From the NCBI GenBank assembly GCA_963797475.1, contig CAWCPR010000001.1:2294001-2358000 (forward strand): DNA of 64,000 nucleotides, in the 5' to 3' direction. Position numbers and translations under genes: made by a program. How positions within the stretch are numbered: position 1 is the stretch's first letter; every line of letters begins with the position of its first letter. A model generated the notes under the pieces. It was given only the letters and a program-made list of their open reading frames with translations. It was not told where the DNA came from and searched no databases. Shown piece by piece: positions 1-8,009 of the stretch. The DNA comes from CAWCPR01 sp963797475 (lineage in GTDB: Bacteria; Chloroflexota; Anaerolineae; Anaerolineales; UBA4823).

Positions 1-32
1 GCGTGTATCACAGGTTCTGCTGAGAACCGGGA

Positions 33-1025
33 TTAAGGTTGTCGAATGTAGCGCTTTATTACTGGCCAGCTTACCCAAATCACTAAAACGATAGGGATGA
101 TCTTCATAAAATAATAAATCTCATACCCTGTTACGGACGCCAGCAGCGGTAGTTGGGATAAAACATACAGCCATACCGGGACCGGCATCGCCAGGAATAA
201 TATTGAAGATGGGAGAGGAAAATAAGGGAATGTCATCGCAGTGCCAGCCGCGATTGCCAGAAGCTTGCGATTTCGAGGCAGCGGCAGCCAAAATAGTGCT
301 GGCCAGATGAGCAAGACGATTGGCCCCAAAAGCGTCCAGAGAGATAAGTTGCGGGAGAGATTGATAATATTACCGGTTTCCATAATTTTCAGGAGCCACT
401 CCGGGACCCAAAAACCCCACTGTAGCAGGGATAGTATGAAGACGATGAGAGGAATGATCAATGATTTTAATCGCCCCGGGGACCACCACCAGATGATTAA
501 TATCAAAGGCAAAGAGAGTTGAGGCTTGATGCTGGCCAAGATGAGGCCTGCTCCAATAAGAATTGGCTTATCGTGATTTAATGCCCACCAGGCAAAAGCT
601 ATGCCGCCAACGACCAGGCTGTCGATCTGCCCATAATAGAGTGTCCACGCGAAGGCAAATGACGTGAACACGATCCAATGCCGGCCTGCTAATACCCTGT
701 TGGCAAAAAACAGAAATAATATCGAGGTCAAGGAGAGCAGGATGTAGGTGGTTTGCTCGGAAAAAATGTTCAGCGAACTGAAAATCCAGCGAGCCCAATA
801 AGGATGCCACAAAGTATCGCTGTAATTTCGAAAAGCATCCAGGTCGCCATGCCATTCTGGATGAGGCGCGAAAAACAACATCATCCCGAGCGCTATGGCG
901 AAAGACCAGGGAAATAACTCTTTTAGGGAAATTTTGTTTTTAGCTGAGATTTTTTCGATAAGAATTTTAATTGGACTGACACAGATAGCCTCGAAATCCA
1001 CACTCATTTTCCCCTTCCATTTCAT
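33..1025 (-). CDS. GT87/DUF2029-like multi-spanning membrane glycosyltransferase
   Basis: About 330 residues. It is rich in hydrophobic segments, with roughly eight or nine predicted membrane spans. The core has the GQIDSLVV...WWAL stretch followed by a KPQLSLP motif, which is typical of the DUF2029/GT87 group. Members of that group use polyprenyl-phosphate sugars as donors and build cell-envelope glycans or glycolipids at the outer face of the membrane. I chose the ATG at 1025 because it overlaps the comM stop codon as ATGA, which suggests translational coupling. A longer upstream reading frame is only the comM gene read in another frame. An alternative ATG lies at 1007. The substrate cannot be read from the sequence. 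The first 32 bases of the window show nothing recognisable. Confidence 0.65.
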   Translation of the reverse strand: MKWKGKMSVDFEAICVSPIKILIEKISAKNKISLKELFPWSFAIALGMMLFFAPHPEWHGDLDAFRNYSDTLWHPYWARWIFSSLNIFSEQTTYILLSLTSILFLFFANRVLAGRHWIVFTSFAFAWTLYYGQIDSLVVGGIAFAWWALNHDKPILIGAGLILASIKPQLSLPLILIIWWWSPGRLKSLIIPLIVFILSLLQWGFWVPEWLLKIMETGNIINLSRNLSLWTLLGPIVLLIWPALFWLPLPRNRKLLAIAAGTAMTFPYFPLPSSILFLAMPVPVWLYVLSQLPLLASVTGYEIYYFMKIIPIVLVIWVSWPVIKRYIRQP

Positions 1026-2575
1026 GATGTGATCAGTGTTTTGGGCCTGTACTGCAGCGCCTCGGCCAGGTGGCTTGGCCCGATCTGCTCTGTCCCCGCC
1101 AGATCGGCGATCGTGCGCGCCAGCTTGAGCACCCGGTGGTAGGCGCGCGCCGAAAGCTGCAGTTGGCGCATGGCGGTGCGCATCAAGGCCGTGCTGGCGT
1201 CGTCCAGCTTGCAGAATTTGCGCACCTCTGCCACGCGCATATCGCCATTGCATGCGACTCGATCCAGTTGGGCGGCGCCAGCGGGGTTGGCCGCAACTTC
1301 AAAACGGTCCCTCTGGATCTGGCGGGCGGCTTCGACCCGAGACTGAATGGCGGCGGATGGCTCGCCGGCGCGCTGGTCGCTCAGCTTCTCGAATTCGACC
1401 CGCGGCACTTCAATGTGAATGTCGATGCGGTCCATCAACGGGCCGGAGATGCGTTTTTGGTATTTGGTGACCGTACCCGCCGAGCAGGTGCAGGGCTTGA
1501 CCGGGTCGCCAAAAAAGCCGCACGGACAGGGATTCATGGCGGAGATCAATTGGAAATTCGCAGGAAATGTCAGCGAGCCCTGGGCGCGGCTGATGGTGAC
1601 GACCTTATCCTCGATCGGCTGGCGCATCACTTCCAGGACACGCGGCCCGAACTCCGGCAGCTCGTCCAGGAAAAGCACGCCGCGGTGCGCCAGGGAAATC
1701 TCGCCGGGATGGGGCCAGTTTCCGCCGCCGACCAGCCCGGCGTGCGAGATGGTGTGGTGCGGGGAGCGGAAGGGCCGGCTGCGGATCAGAGGCACATCCG
1801 GGGGAAGCTGGTCGGCGACCGAGTAGATGCGGGTCACGTCCAGGGCTTCTTCAATGGTCATGCGCGGCAGGATGCCGGGCATGGCGCGCGCCAGCAGGGT
1901 CTTGCCGGCCCCGGGCGGGCCGGTCATCAACACGTTGTGGCCGCCAGCAGCGGCGACCTCCAGGGCGCGCTTGACGTGCTCCTGGCCTTTAATCTCACAA
2001 AAATCGGTTTGGGCCTGCAGCGGCAGGTCTTCCGGCAGGATGGGCGCCTGGCTCGCGATGGGGATTTCGCCCGTCAAGTGGGCGTAGAGAGACGCCAGCG
2101 AGGCGACCGGGATGACCTCCAGGCCGGGGATCAAGGCGGCTTCGGCTGCGTCGCTCTCGGGCACAAAGAGCCGCCGGAAGCCCTCCTGGCGGGCCAAAGC
2201 CGCCATGGGCAGCACGCCGCGCACGTGGCGCACGCCGCCATCCAGCGACAGCTCGCCTACCACCAACGAGCTTTCGACGTACTCGGGCGGAAGCTGGTTG
2301 GCGGCGATCAACACGCCCAGGGCGATCGGCAAGTCGTAAGAAGGGCCTTCCTTGCGCACCGAAGCAGGGGCCAGGTTGACCGTTAATCGCTTGCGCGGGA
2401 AATACAGGCCGGCGTTCTTGATCGCGGCCTGGACGCGCTCACGGCTCTCTTGCACGGCTGCATCCGGCAGACCGACAATGACGATAGCCGGCAGGCCCTG
2501 GTTAGTGTCCACTTCGACTTCGACGACGACGCCTTCCAGGCCGATGACCGCGCAAGAATAGACTCGAGCAAGCAT
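1022..2575 (-). CDS. comM: YifB/ComM family Mg-chelatase-like AAA+ ATPase
   Basis: 517 residues, the usual length of the family. The N-terminal part (about residues 1-170) is the ComM/Lon-protease-like fold with GLPDAAVQESRERV and the segment PSYDLPIALGVL. The AAA+ core carries Walker A GPPGAGKT near residue 220 and Walker B VLFLDELPEF near 300, followed by a Cys-rich loop NPCPCGFF...CTC, then the C-terminal Mg-chelatase helical domain. ComM is known from naturally transformable bacteria as a hexameric helicase that promotes branch migration during integration of incoming DNA, but the family is widespread outside competence. It is divergent from padR and ends on the start codon of the downstream membrane protein, so the two are probably cotranscribed. 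Confidence 0.93.
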   Translation of the reverse strand: MLARVYSCAVIGLEGVVVEVEVDTNQGLPAIVIVGLPDAAVQESRERVQAAIKNAGLYFPRKRLTVNLAPASVRKEGPSYDLPIALGVLIAANQLPPEYVESSLVVGELSLDGGVRHVRGVLPMAALARQEGFRRLFVPESDAAEAALIPGLEVIPVASLASLYAHLTGEIPIASQAPILPEDLPLQAQTDFCEIKGQEHVKRALEVAAAGGHNVLMTGPPGAGKTLLARAMPGILPRMTIEEALDVTRIYSVADQLPPDVPLIRSRPFRSPHHTISHAGLVGGGNWPHPGEISLAHRGVLFLDELPEFGPRVLEVMRQPIEDKVVTISRAQGSLTFPANFQLISAMNPCPCGFFGDPVKPCTCSAGTVTKYQKRISGPLMDRIDIHIEVPRVEFEKLSDQRAGEPSAAIQSRVEAARQIQRDRFEVAANPAGAAQLDRVACNGDMRVAEVRKFCKLDDASTALMRTAMRQLQLSARAYHRVLKLARTIADLAGTEQIGPSHLAEALQYRPKTLITS

Positions 2576-2796
2576 AGTGTTAGTTTAGATAGGGTGTGGG
2601 AAAATGTCAATGCGCCTGGCAAACGATTTTGCAAAGAAATCGCCAGCGATAAAGATTCTGCCAAAACGGGCAGAAAGCTGGGGGATTTTCTTCGAGCGAT
2701 CGTGGTCAAGGGGATTGCTGCCGGTAGAAACCTTGAGATCGATTAATGATAGAATCGGTTGTGTGATCGTACTCTAGAAAGTAAGAATACCCCCTT

Positions 2797-3216
2797 ATGA
2801 ACCAGACGAATGAAACTTTTTCCGACTTGCTGCCGCTCCGTGAACCGACGTTTTTCATTCTGCTCAGCCTGACCCAGGGCGAAAAACACGGGTACGCCAT
2901 AATGAAAGAAATTGAAGCGCTCAGCGGGGGAAAGGTTAAGTTGAGCACCGGCACGTTGTACGAAGGGCTGGCCCGGCTGCTGGACCAGCAATTGATCCAG
3001 CGCGTGGATGCCCCTGAGCCGGAAGACGAAAGCAGCGCCGGCGTCGCTGACGGTAACGTCGCCGATGGGAACATCGCCGAGGGCAAACACCCCGGAAAGC
3101 CTCGCAAGGCCTACCGGCTCAGCCAACGCGGCCGGCGGGTGCTGGAAGCTGAGACAGCCCGCATGCAGAGCCTGGTCGCCACGGCCCAGCGGCGGCTAGG
3201 CGATGAGGGGACTTAA
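2797..3216 (+). CDS. PadR-family transcriptional regulator
   Basis: 139 residues. The N-terminal winged helix carries the PadR signature LREPTFFILLSLTQGEKHGYAI followed by LSTGTLYEGLARLLDQQLIQ (shown here in pieces of one domain). The C-terminal helix (about residues 110-139) would dimerise. Between them lies a short Ala/Asp/Gly-rich insert with the repeated unit VADGN. PadR proteins usually repress a neighbouring membrane-protein gene, but here the next gene is convergent and comM is divergent, so no target is obvious. No Shine-Dalgarno sequence precedes the ATG. A possible TACT-N6-AGTA palindrome lies at 2770-2783, directly before the start, and could be an autoregulatory operator; translation may be leaderless. 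Both are inferences. Confidence 0.85.
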   Translation: MNQTNETFSDLLPLREPTFFILLSLTQGEKHGYAIMKEIEALSGGKVKLSTGTLYEGLARLLDQQLIQRVDAPEPEDESSAGVADGNVADGNIAEGKHPGKPRKAYRLSQRGRRVLEAETARMQSLVATAQRRLGDEGT

Positions 3217-3246
3217 AAGCGCCTGTTTCTATCGCTCTCTCCGGGC

Positions 3247-4293
3247 CTACTTCCTCAGAATCGGCAAATACAGCTCCGGCAAATCTCCCCGCCGCCAGAT
3301 GTGCATCTCGACGGTGAGCGTGTGCGGGCTGCCTGCCGCTCCGCTGGCGCGGACGGTCACGTGCCCGGTGGAAAGCCCAATGGACAGGCCGCTGGGATCC
3401 AGGCTGAGGGTGACCTGCGCCGGAGCGCTGTCCCCGGGCGGCGTGGCGTGCAGCCAGGCCGCGTCGCTGGAAGCAGTCCAGTCAATTGTTCCCGTTCCAG
3501 CGTTGGACACCCAAAACGTCTCGGGGGCTGGGGCGGGGTCGCCGGTTTGCAGATCGTATTGCAGATCGTTCGAGCCCACCAGCAGGACCGGCGTATTGGC
3601 CGGCGCCTGGTCAGCGCGCAGCGGGTCGGTGCCGGCGGTCACCTCGGCCCCATCGGTGGCCGTGTCGCCGACCGTATCCGCCTTGCGTGGATTCGTCCCG
3701 AGGTGATATTCCTGCAAGTTCTTAAGCCCGTCGGCATCCGGGTTCACGTAAGCGTCGGTTGGGTCGAGCGGGTTCAGCTTGTGAGCCAGCTCCCAGTCGT
3801 CGGGCATCCCATCCCGGTCAAAATTGGGCAGCACGGTCACGTTAATCGAATCGCTTCCAACCCGTCCGTGATCCATGACATTCAGGGTGAGGATGTAGAC
3901 GCCGACCGTATCGAATGTGGTGGTTATCGTCTGTCCGGCGGGCAGCGGGATATCCGGGCGCTGGAACTGGAAAGCGCCGCCAACCAGCGCCTCGCCTGCC
4001 CCGGTCTGGCAGGTCGGCGACCTGCCGGGCGGCAGCGGCCCGCTCAGCCTCACCATCACAGCCACGCTAGCGACCGGCGCCACGGCGTTCAGCACCGCTG
4101 ACGGCCAACGATCGAGATCGGCTCGGCGACACCCGAGCTGGAGATGGCCAATAACCTCGACGAAAAGAGCGTCCTGGTCGCCCGGCTGATCTACCTGCCG
4201 GTGGCGCTCGGAAATTCCTCCAACTGACCAGATTAGTTTGGCTCGTAGGTTCTGTCCCGTGTTATGGACAGAACCTACGAATTCTCCTCCCAA
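3247..4293 (-). CDS. 5'-truncated secreted surface protein (PKD-like, Ca-binding linker, BACON-like)
   Basis: Only the C-terminal two-thirds looks like real protein. In order: a PKD-like beta segment (IPLPAGQTITTTFDTVGVYILTLNV), a thrombospondin-type-3-like calcium stretch (FDRDGMPDDWE...NPDADGLKNLQEY), a BACON-like domain (WVSNAGTGTIDWTASSD...), and a C-terminal tail ELYLPILRK of the kind often seen on Chloroflexota secreted proteins. The first roughly 100 codons have no such character and overlap coding-like sequence on the opposite strand, so the gene seems to have lost its 5' end, signal peptide included, at about 3960-4000. The ATG at 4293 is therefore probably not a native start. The function would be adhesion or surface structure if the gene were intact. 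Confidence 0.5.
   Translation of the reverse strand: MGGEFVGSVHNTGQNLRAKLIWSVGGISERHRQVDQPGDQDALFVEVIGHLQLGCRRADLDRWPSAVLNAVAPVASVAVMVRLSGPLPPGRSPTCQTGAGEALVGGAFQFQRPDIPLPAGQTITTTFDTVGVYILTLNVMDHGRVGSDSINVTVLPNFDRDGMPDDWELAHKLNPLDPTDAYVNPDADGLKNLQEYHLGTNPRKADTVGDTATDGAEVTAGTDPLRADQAPANTPVLLVGSNDLQYDLQTGDPAPAPETFWVSNAGTGTIDWTASSDAAWLHATPPGDSAPAQVTLSLDPSGLSIGLSTGHVTVRASGAAGSPHTLTVEMHIWRRGDLPELYLPILRK
3990..4227 (+). pseudogene. 3' remnant of a DUF11-repeat surface protein
   Basis: Two plus-strand reading frames together spell the end of a DUF11-like repeat protein. The first contains WQVGDLPGGSGPLSLTITA and the second, after a frame change near 4095-4112, contains TPELEMANNLDEKS and ends RLIYLPVALGNSSN before a TGA at 4225. 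The pattern of a GdLp.G strand, an NN pair, then a YLP tail is characteristic of secreted repeat proteins. Upstream of about 3990 the frame no longer looks coding on this strand and the opposite-strand surface protein begins. It is best explained as a broken 3' fragment. I infer this from residue patterns only; no similarity search was possible. Confidence 0.5.
4243..4280. repeat. Perfect 15-bp inverted repeat at the iron operon 3' end
   Basis: The arm TCGTAGGTTCTGTCC (4243-4257) and its exact reverse complement (4266-4280) flank an 8-base spacer. The right arm includes the stop codon of the FTR1 gene. It could fold as a transcription terminator for the minus-strand iron genes, but neither side carries a T-run. 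It also sits directly beside the scar of two broken genes, so a mobile-element end or recombination footprint is an alternative. Confidence 0.6.
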
Positions 4294-6434
4294 CCGTCTG
4301 AGATCAAAGGCGCAGCCGCCAGGATTTCGTTCGCCTGCCTTGGGCCGGCGGGCGGCGCCTCGGATGCCGCAGTCGCGCCCAAGTGGAGCGCCAGGCGCCG
4401 CTTGCGCATCGCCTCGGCCAGGAAATAGCTGCCGATTACGAGCGCCGCCGCGGCGAGCTGCAGGCCGGCGCCCTCCCAGGTGGGGTAAACCCCGAACCAG
4501 GCGCCCAGCCAGTAAGGAACGGAAACCCCAGGGATTGGGCCGGTCGGCAGCCAGCCGACCAACTGGACCACGTGAACGGTTTTCCCCACCATCACCAGCA
4601 GCACACCGCCGATCAGGACGCCGGTCGCCACGAGCATATCTTTGTAGGGCAGGCGGTTCTGCAGCTTGAATGTCAGCAGGCCGACCGTGAACGTAACCGC
4701 CAGCCCAACGCCCACCCCGGCCAAAACCAAATTCGCATTCCCTTCGAGAACCAGGGCCTGCAAGAACAGCACGGTCTCAAAGCCTTCGCGATAGACGCTG
4801 GTGAACCCCAACGAAACCAGGCCGAGCAGCAGGCCGGTTTCCCCGCTGAACAGGCGCTTCTTGCGGGCGTGGAAGGAGGCGATCCAGTCGTTCCAATAGC
4901 TTTTATGGAAAAACCAGTTGGTGATCAGCAGCAGAACGGCAATTGCAATCAGAGACACCAGCGCTTCGAGCTTCTCGCCGTAACGGGCCATCGCCATCAG
5001 CACGCTGTGCGCCAGCATCCAGGTGGCTGCGGTAGCGCACAGCGCCAGGCCGGCCCCCAACCACATGGGCAGGCGGTATTTGCGCCCCTCGCCGCGCTTC
5101 AAGCTCCCCATCAAAGAAGCCAGGATGATGACGGCCTCCAGCCCCTCGCGGAAGACGATAATGCCGGCGTTCCCAACCACCGCCAGCGGGGCGCTTTCCT
5201 GGGCCAGCAAACCCTGAACCTGCTCCATTTCGGAGTCCAGGGCGGCCCGGCTGGCGTGGATTTCGCTCGACGGCGCATTTTGATGTAAAAGATAAGCCAG
5301 GCCTTTGTTCTCCCCCTGCCCATTCCAGAACAAATCCTCGATCTGCTGCTTGCGCTGCGGATCCAGGACCGCCAGGCGGGCTTCGGGGCCGCTTTCCAGC
5401 ACGGCGTAAGCCTCCAGGCGCGCCGATTCGGCCGAGGGATAATCGCCGCTGTGCACGGCGCTCTCCATCTGGTCCAGCATCGAGGCGATCACGTCGAAGT
5501 CTCCGGACGAGCCCCCTTTTTGCCAGCCCTCCGGCATAACGGCTTTCAAGGTCATCAACACGCTATCCGCAGACGCCTGGAGATCCGCAGGGTTGGGCAC
5601 GCCTGCGCCTGTACTGGCGTCGTTCAGTTGCTCGCCCAGGCGAGCGAGGCTCTGCGCCGCCTGGGCGGTACGGCCTGCGTCCAGCAGGCTCAATTGGCTC
5701 CGCAGGTCATCAAAAGCCGCCTGGGCAGCCTGTTGAAAGGTCAGCGCTTCCTGGATCTCCAAAAGGCGCGTCACTCGCCCGTCTGCGACGCCGCGGCCGT
5801 ATTCGACTGGCGCCAGGCTAAGGTAGCGCACGAGCTGGCTGGCCCTGCGTTCTTGGTCGGCCGGGCTGAGCGGGGCCGCGCGGAAGTTTTCCAACAGGGA
5901 GACTACAGCCTCGAGCTCTGCTCCGGTTGGGCCGCCTGTCAGGGCTTTGTTCTGAAGCGCAGAAAAGGCGCGGTTAATCTCGGCCAATGCCTGCGGCCCA
6001 CGCTGTTGTGCATAAGCCGGGGCCAGGATATGGAAATATCCCCAGGCCAGGGCAGCCAGCTCAGCCTGGCGGACATCGAAATGATTCTGCCCGGCGGCAT
6101 CCAGATCGTGCAGGGCTCCGTTCATGCGAGCCTGGTAGGTATCCAGCAAATCGGCGTGGACGAACTGGATGGCCTTCTGCGAATCGAGCGTGCCGTCGGC
6201 CGCCCCTTTGACGGCCAGGGTAGCGTCTGCATTGGGCCGGCTGAAACGCGTGGCCGTGCGAAACTCCCGTACCAGGAGCCAGGCCCGGGCGGTCGTGACG
6301 TCGCCGGAAGACAGCGCTTGCTCGACGATGTGAGCGCTGCCGCCCAGGATTGCCGTCCATACCTGCGCCTTGCCAGCGGCAAATTCAGGAGAGCGCCTCT
6401 CTCCTAACGCTGGCCTGCATGCGAGCGAAGCCAT
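4275..6434 (-). CDS. FTR1-family high-affinity iron permease with long N-terminal helical domain
   Basis: The C-terminal half is a seven-span FTR1 permease with both REXXE iron-binding motifs, FREGLEAVIILASLMG and YREGFETVLFLQAL. FTR1/EfeU proteins move ferric iron across the cytoplasmic membrane. About 450 residues of mostly helical, probably extracytoplasmic sequence precede it, but there is no signal peptide in this frame. The ATG at 6434 is the first plausible start and would overlap the upstream lipoprotein gene by about 50 bases. Dropping one base at 6387 instead fuses the two genes into one protein of about 1143 residues whose junction (RREALS-EFAAGKAQVW) reads as a continuous helix and supplies the missing signal sequence. 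I think a frameshifted single gene is at least as likely as two genes. The divergent DtxR-family regulator fits iron control. Confidence 0.8.
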   Translation of the reverse strand: MASLACRPALGERRSPEFAAGKAQVWTAILGGSAHIVEQALSSGDVTTARAWLLVREFRTATRFSRPNADATLAVKGAADGTLDSQKAIQFVHADLLDTYQARMNGALHDLDAAGQNHFDVRQAELAALAWGYFHILAPAYAQQRGPQALAEINRAFSALQNKALTGGPTGAELEAVVSLLENFRAAPLSPADQERRASQLVRYLSLAPVEYGRGVADGRVTRLLEIQEALTFQQAAQAAFDDLRSQLSLLDAGRTAQAAQSLARLGEQLNDASTGAGVPNPADLQASADSVLMTLKAVMPEGWQKGGSSGDFDVIASMLDQMESAVHSGDYPSAESARLEAYAVLESGPEARLAVLDPQRKQQIEDLFWNGQGENKGLAYLLHQNAPSSEIHASRAALDSEMEQVQGLLAQESAPLAVVGNAGIIVFREGLEAVIILASLMGSLKRGEGRKYRLPMWLGAGLALCATAATWMLAHSVLMAMARYGEKLEALVSLIAIAVLLLITNWFFHKSYWNDWIASFHARKKRLFSGETGLLLGLVSLGFTSVYREGFETVLFLQALVLEGNANLVLAGVGVGLAVTFTVGLLTFKLQNRLPYKDMLVATGVLIGGVLLVMVGKTVHVVQLVGWLPTGPIPGVSVPYWLGAWFGVYPTWEGAGLQLAAAALVIGSYFLAEAMRKRRLALHLGATAASEAPPAGPRQANEILAAAPLISDGWEENS

Positions 6435-7707
6435 CTTGCACGGCGGCGTCTGCCACGGCATCTGCAGCGGCAATTTCCCCGCCAAAGGAACCCCTATAAG
6501 CGGATCTTGCCTGGGAAAGAAGCGCTTTCGCCGAAGGCGGGTCTGTTTCGAGATCAAGCTGTGCGTTGAACAAAGCCAGGCGGATGGACTCGGCCGTTTG
6601 CGTTGGGGAGTCGGCGGCCGCCAGGCCAGGGCTTGAGGGCGCAAACAGCGCAACCTGGGAAATTTGCCCGGCGATCGCAGAGGCCCGGTCCTGGGCTTCT
6701 CTACCAAGTAAATCTGCATCTTGCGGGGTGAAACGTTTTCCAGCCTCTTCTTGCTGGTATAGATCCAAAGTGAAGGATTTTAGATCGTTCAGGCCGCGCT
6801 CGATCTGTTCGGCCTGGGCGTCATCGACGCTCTGCACCAGCGGTTTTAGGCCGGCGTAAATCACTTGAATGCTGGAGAGGATGTCCTGGATGTCTGAAAG
6901 ACGCGAGATCACTGCGAAATCTCTTTGGGTCGAGGCGTCTCCAAGGACGAAGCGCGAGTTCTTCCAGGATTCGAACAGCTCGCTCATCGTGGGCACCATC
7001 ACCACCAGGGCAGTGAAAGCGTCCGTTTCGTTGGGCTGCCAGGCCTGGCCGGCCGCCAGCAAATCGGAGACATAGCTGTCCAGGAGGTCGGCGGCAGCTT
7101 TCAAGACGTTGGCGTCCGGCAAAACCTCGCCAAACTCAATCTTGCCATTTCCATCCAGGTCGGCCTGCACAGCGGGGATGATAAACGGCTTGTATGTCCC
7201 CCACAGGGCGCTTTCCAATACACCGAACAAGTTGCCGGGTTTGGGTAAAACCCTGCCATCCGGTAAGTTCAAGTCGAAAGGCACAGCGTTTTCCGGGTCC
7301 TGTTCGACGGAAGCGCCTGCATCCAGAATGAGGTCATACTGGCTCAATTCGGGCACTCCGCCCACGATACCTTCCACCTGTTCGTAGAGCGGGCTGGCCG
7401 CCTGCCAGGCTGCCCTGGCAGCCTGCAGCGTTTGGGCCGTCTCCTGGGCCTGATCCTTCCAAAGTCTGGCATAGTCGAAATTGGATTCATGGGCTAACTG
7501 GTAATAGCGGTCGCCGGCCAGCGCAAGCGCTTCACTGGATGACTTGAGATCCCTTAATTTAGCGGACAGGTACGTTTTAATACCGTTTAAATCAGCCCGG
7601 CTCGCCGCTTGGGTGGCTGGAACCGTGGGAGTGATTGCCCCGGAACAAGCTGCACAGACCAGCGCGATGGCGGCCAGCGCGGTCCTGGTAAAATTTTGAA
7701 AAAGCAT
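6385..7707 (-). CDS. EfeO/imelysin-like iron-associated lipoprotein with an EF-hand loop
   Basis: 440 residues from the ATG at 7707, chosen because an AGGAGG Shine-Dalgarno lies nine bases upstream; a longer open frame to 7839 lacks one. The N-terminus is a signal peptide ending in a Cys-containing lipobox-like AAC|SG. The body is helical and resembles EfeO/imelysin periplasmic proteins, which bind ferric or ferrous iron and deliver it to an FTR1 permease; this family assignment is weak. Near residues 190-205 it contains DLDGNGKIEFGE, a textbook EF-hand calcium loop, unusual for this family. It is first in an operon with the permease gene and may really be the front part of one frameshifted lipoprotein-permease fusion. 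Confidence 0.65.
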   Translation of the reverse strand: MLFQNFTRTALAAIALVCAACSGAITPTVPATQAASRADLNGIKTYLSAKLRDLKSSSEALALAGDRYYQLAHESNFDYARLWKDQAQETAQTLQAARAAWQAASPLYEQVEGIVGGVPELSQYDLILDAGASVEQDPENAVPFDLNLPDGRVLPKPGNLFGVLESALWGTYKPFIIPAVQADLDGNGKIEFGEVLPDANVLKAAADLLDSYVSDLLAAGQAWQPNETDAFTALVVMVPTMSELFESWKNSRFVLGDASTQRDFAVISRLSDIQDILSSIQVIYAGLKPLVQSVDDAQAEQIERGLNDLKSFTLDLYQQEEAGKRFTPQDADLLGREAQDRASAIAGQISQVALFAPSSPGLAAADSPTQTAESIRLALFNAQLDLETDPPSAKALLSQARSAYRGSFGGEIAAADAVADAAVQDGFARMQASVRREALS

Positions 7708-7935
7708 TATAAGGAAACCTCCTGAACAAGATGAAGTGGGGTCCGGATCAGCGGCTGCCTGCCTTATCCGAACGGTGCGGGCCAGCCACGGCTGATATGA
7801 GGCTCTCTTGGATTTTCTGGGGTAGGGGCGTTCCACCACAGCGGACCCTGATAGGATTGCCCGGACCGGCGCCGGGGGTATAGTATAATGAAGCGATTCG
7901 ATATAATCTAGATATTTATATTAAAATTGATTGTT

Positions 7936-7990
7936 ATCAGGTTGAATCGGGTTTTCAACCCGGTTGATACTTATTGGTTCATACTTATTA
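7936..7990. promoter_or_regulatory. Repeat-rich operator region between iron operon and DtxR-family gene
   Basis: The divergent intergenic region is AT-rich and carries an inverted repeat GGTTGAA (7940-7946) / TTCAACC (7954-7960), a nested CGGGTT/AACCCG pair, a third GGTTGA at 7963-7967, and the direct repeat ATACTTATT at 7967-7975 and 7981-7989. This is what an operator for the adjacent metalloregulator would look like. No protein-binding consensus is matched exactly, so the assignment rests on position and symmetry. Confidence 0.45.
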
Positions 7991-8009
7991 GTGGAGTGAA
8001 CCACCCTTC

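Noticed and set aside
1070..2386. Long open frame of 438 codons antisense to comM
   Set aside because: comM on the other strand has complete family motifs; the antisense frame is Arg/Gly/His-rich with no domain, as expected for a GC-rich shadow.
4383..6407. Plus-strand open frames antisense to the FTR1 gene
   Set aside because: The minus strand encodes both REXXE motifs and membrane spans; the antisense products lack any recognisable pattern.
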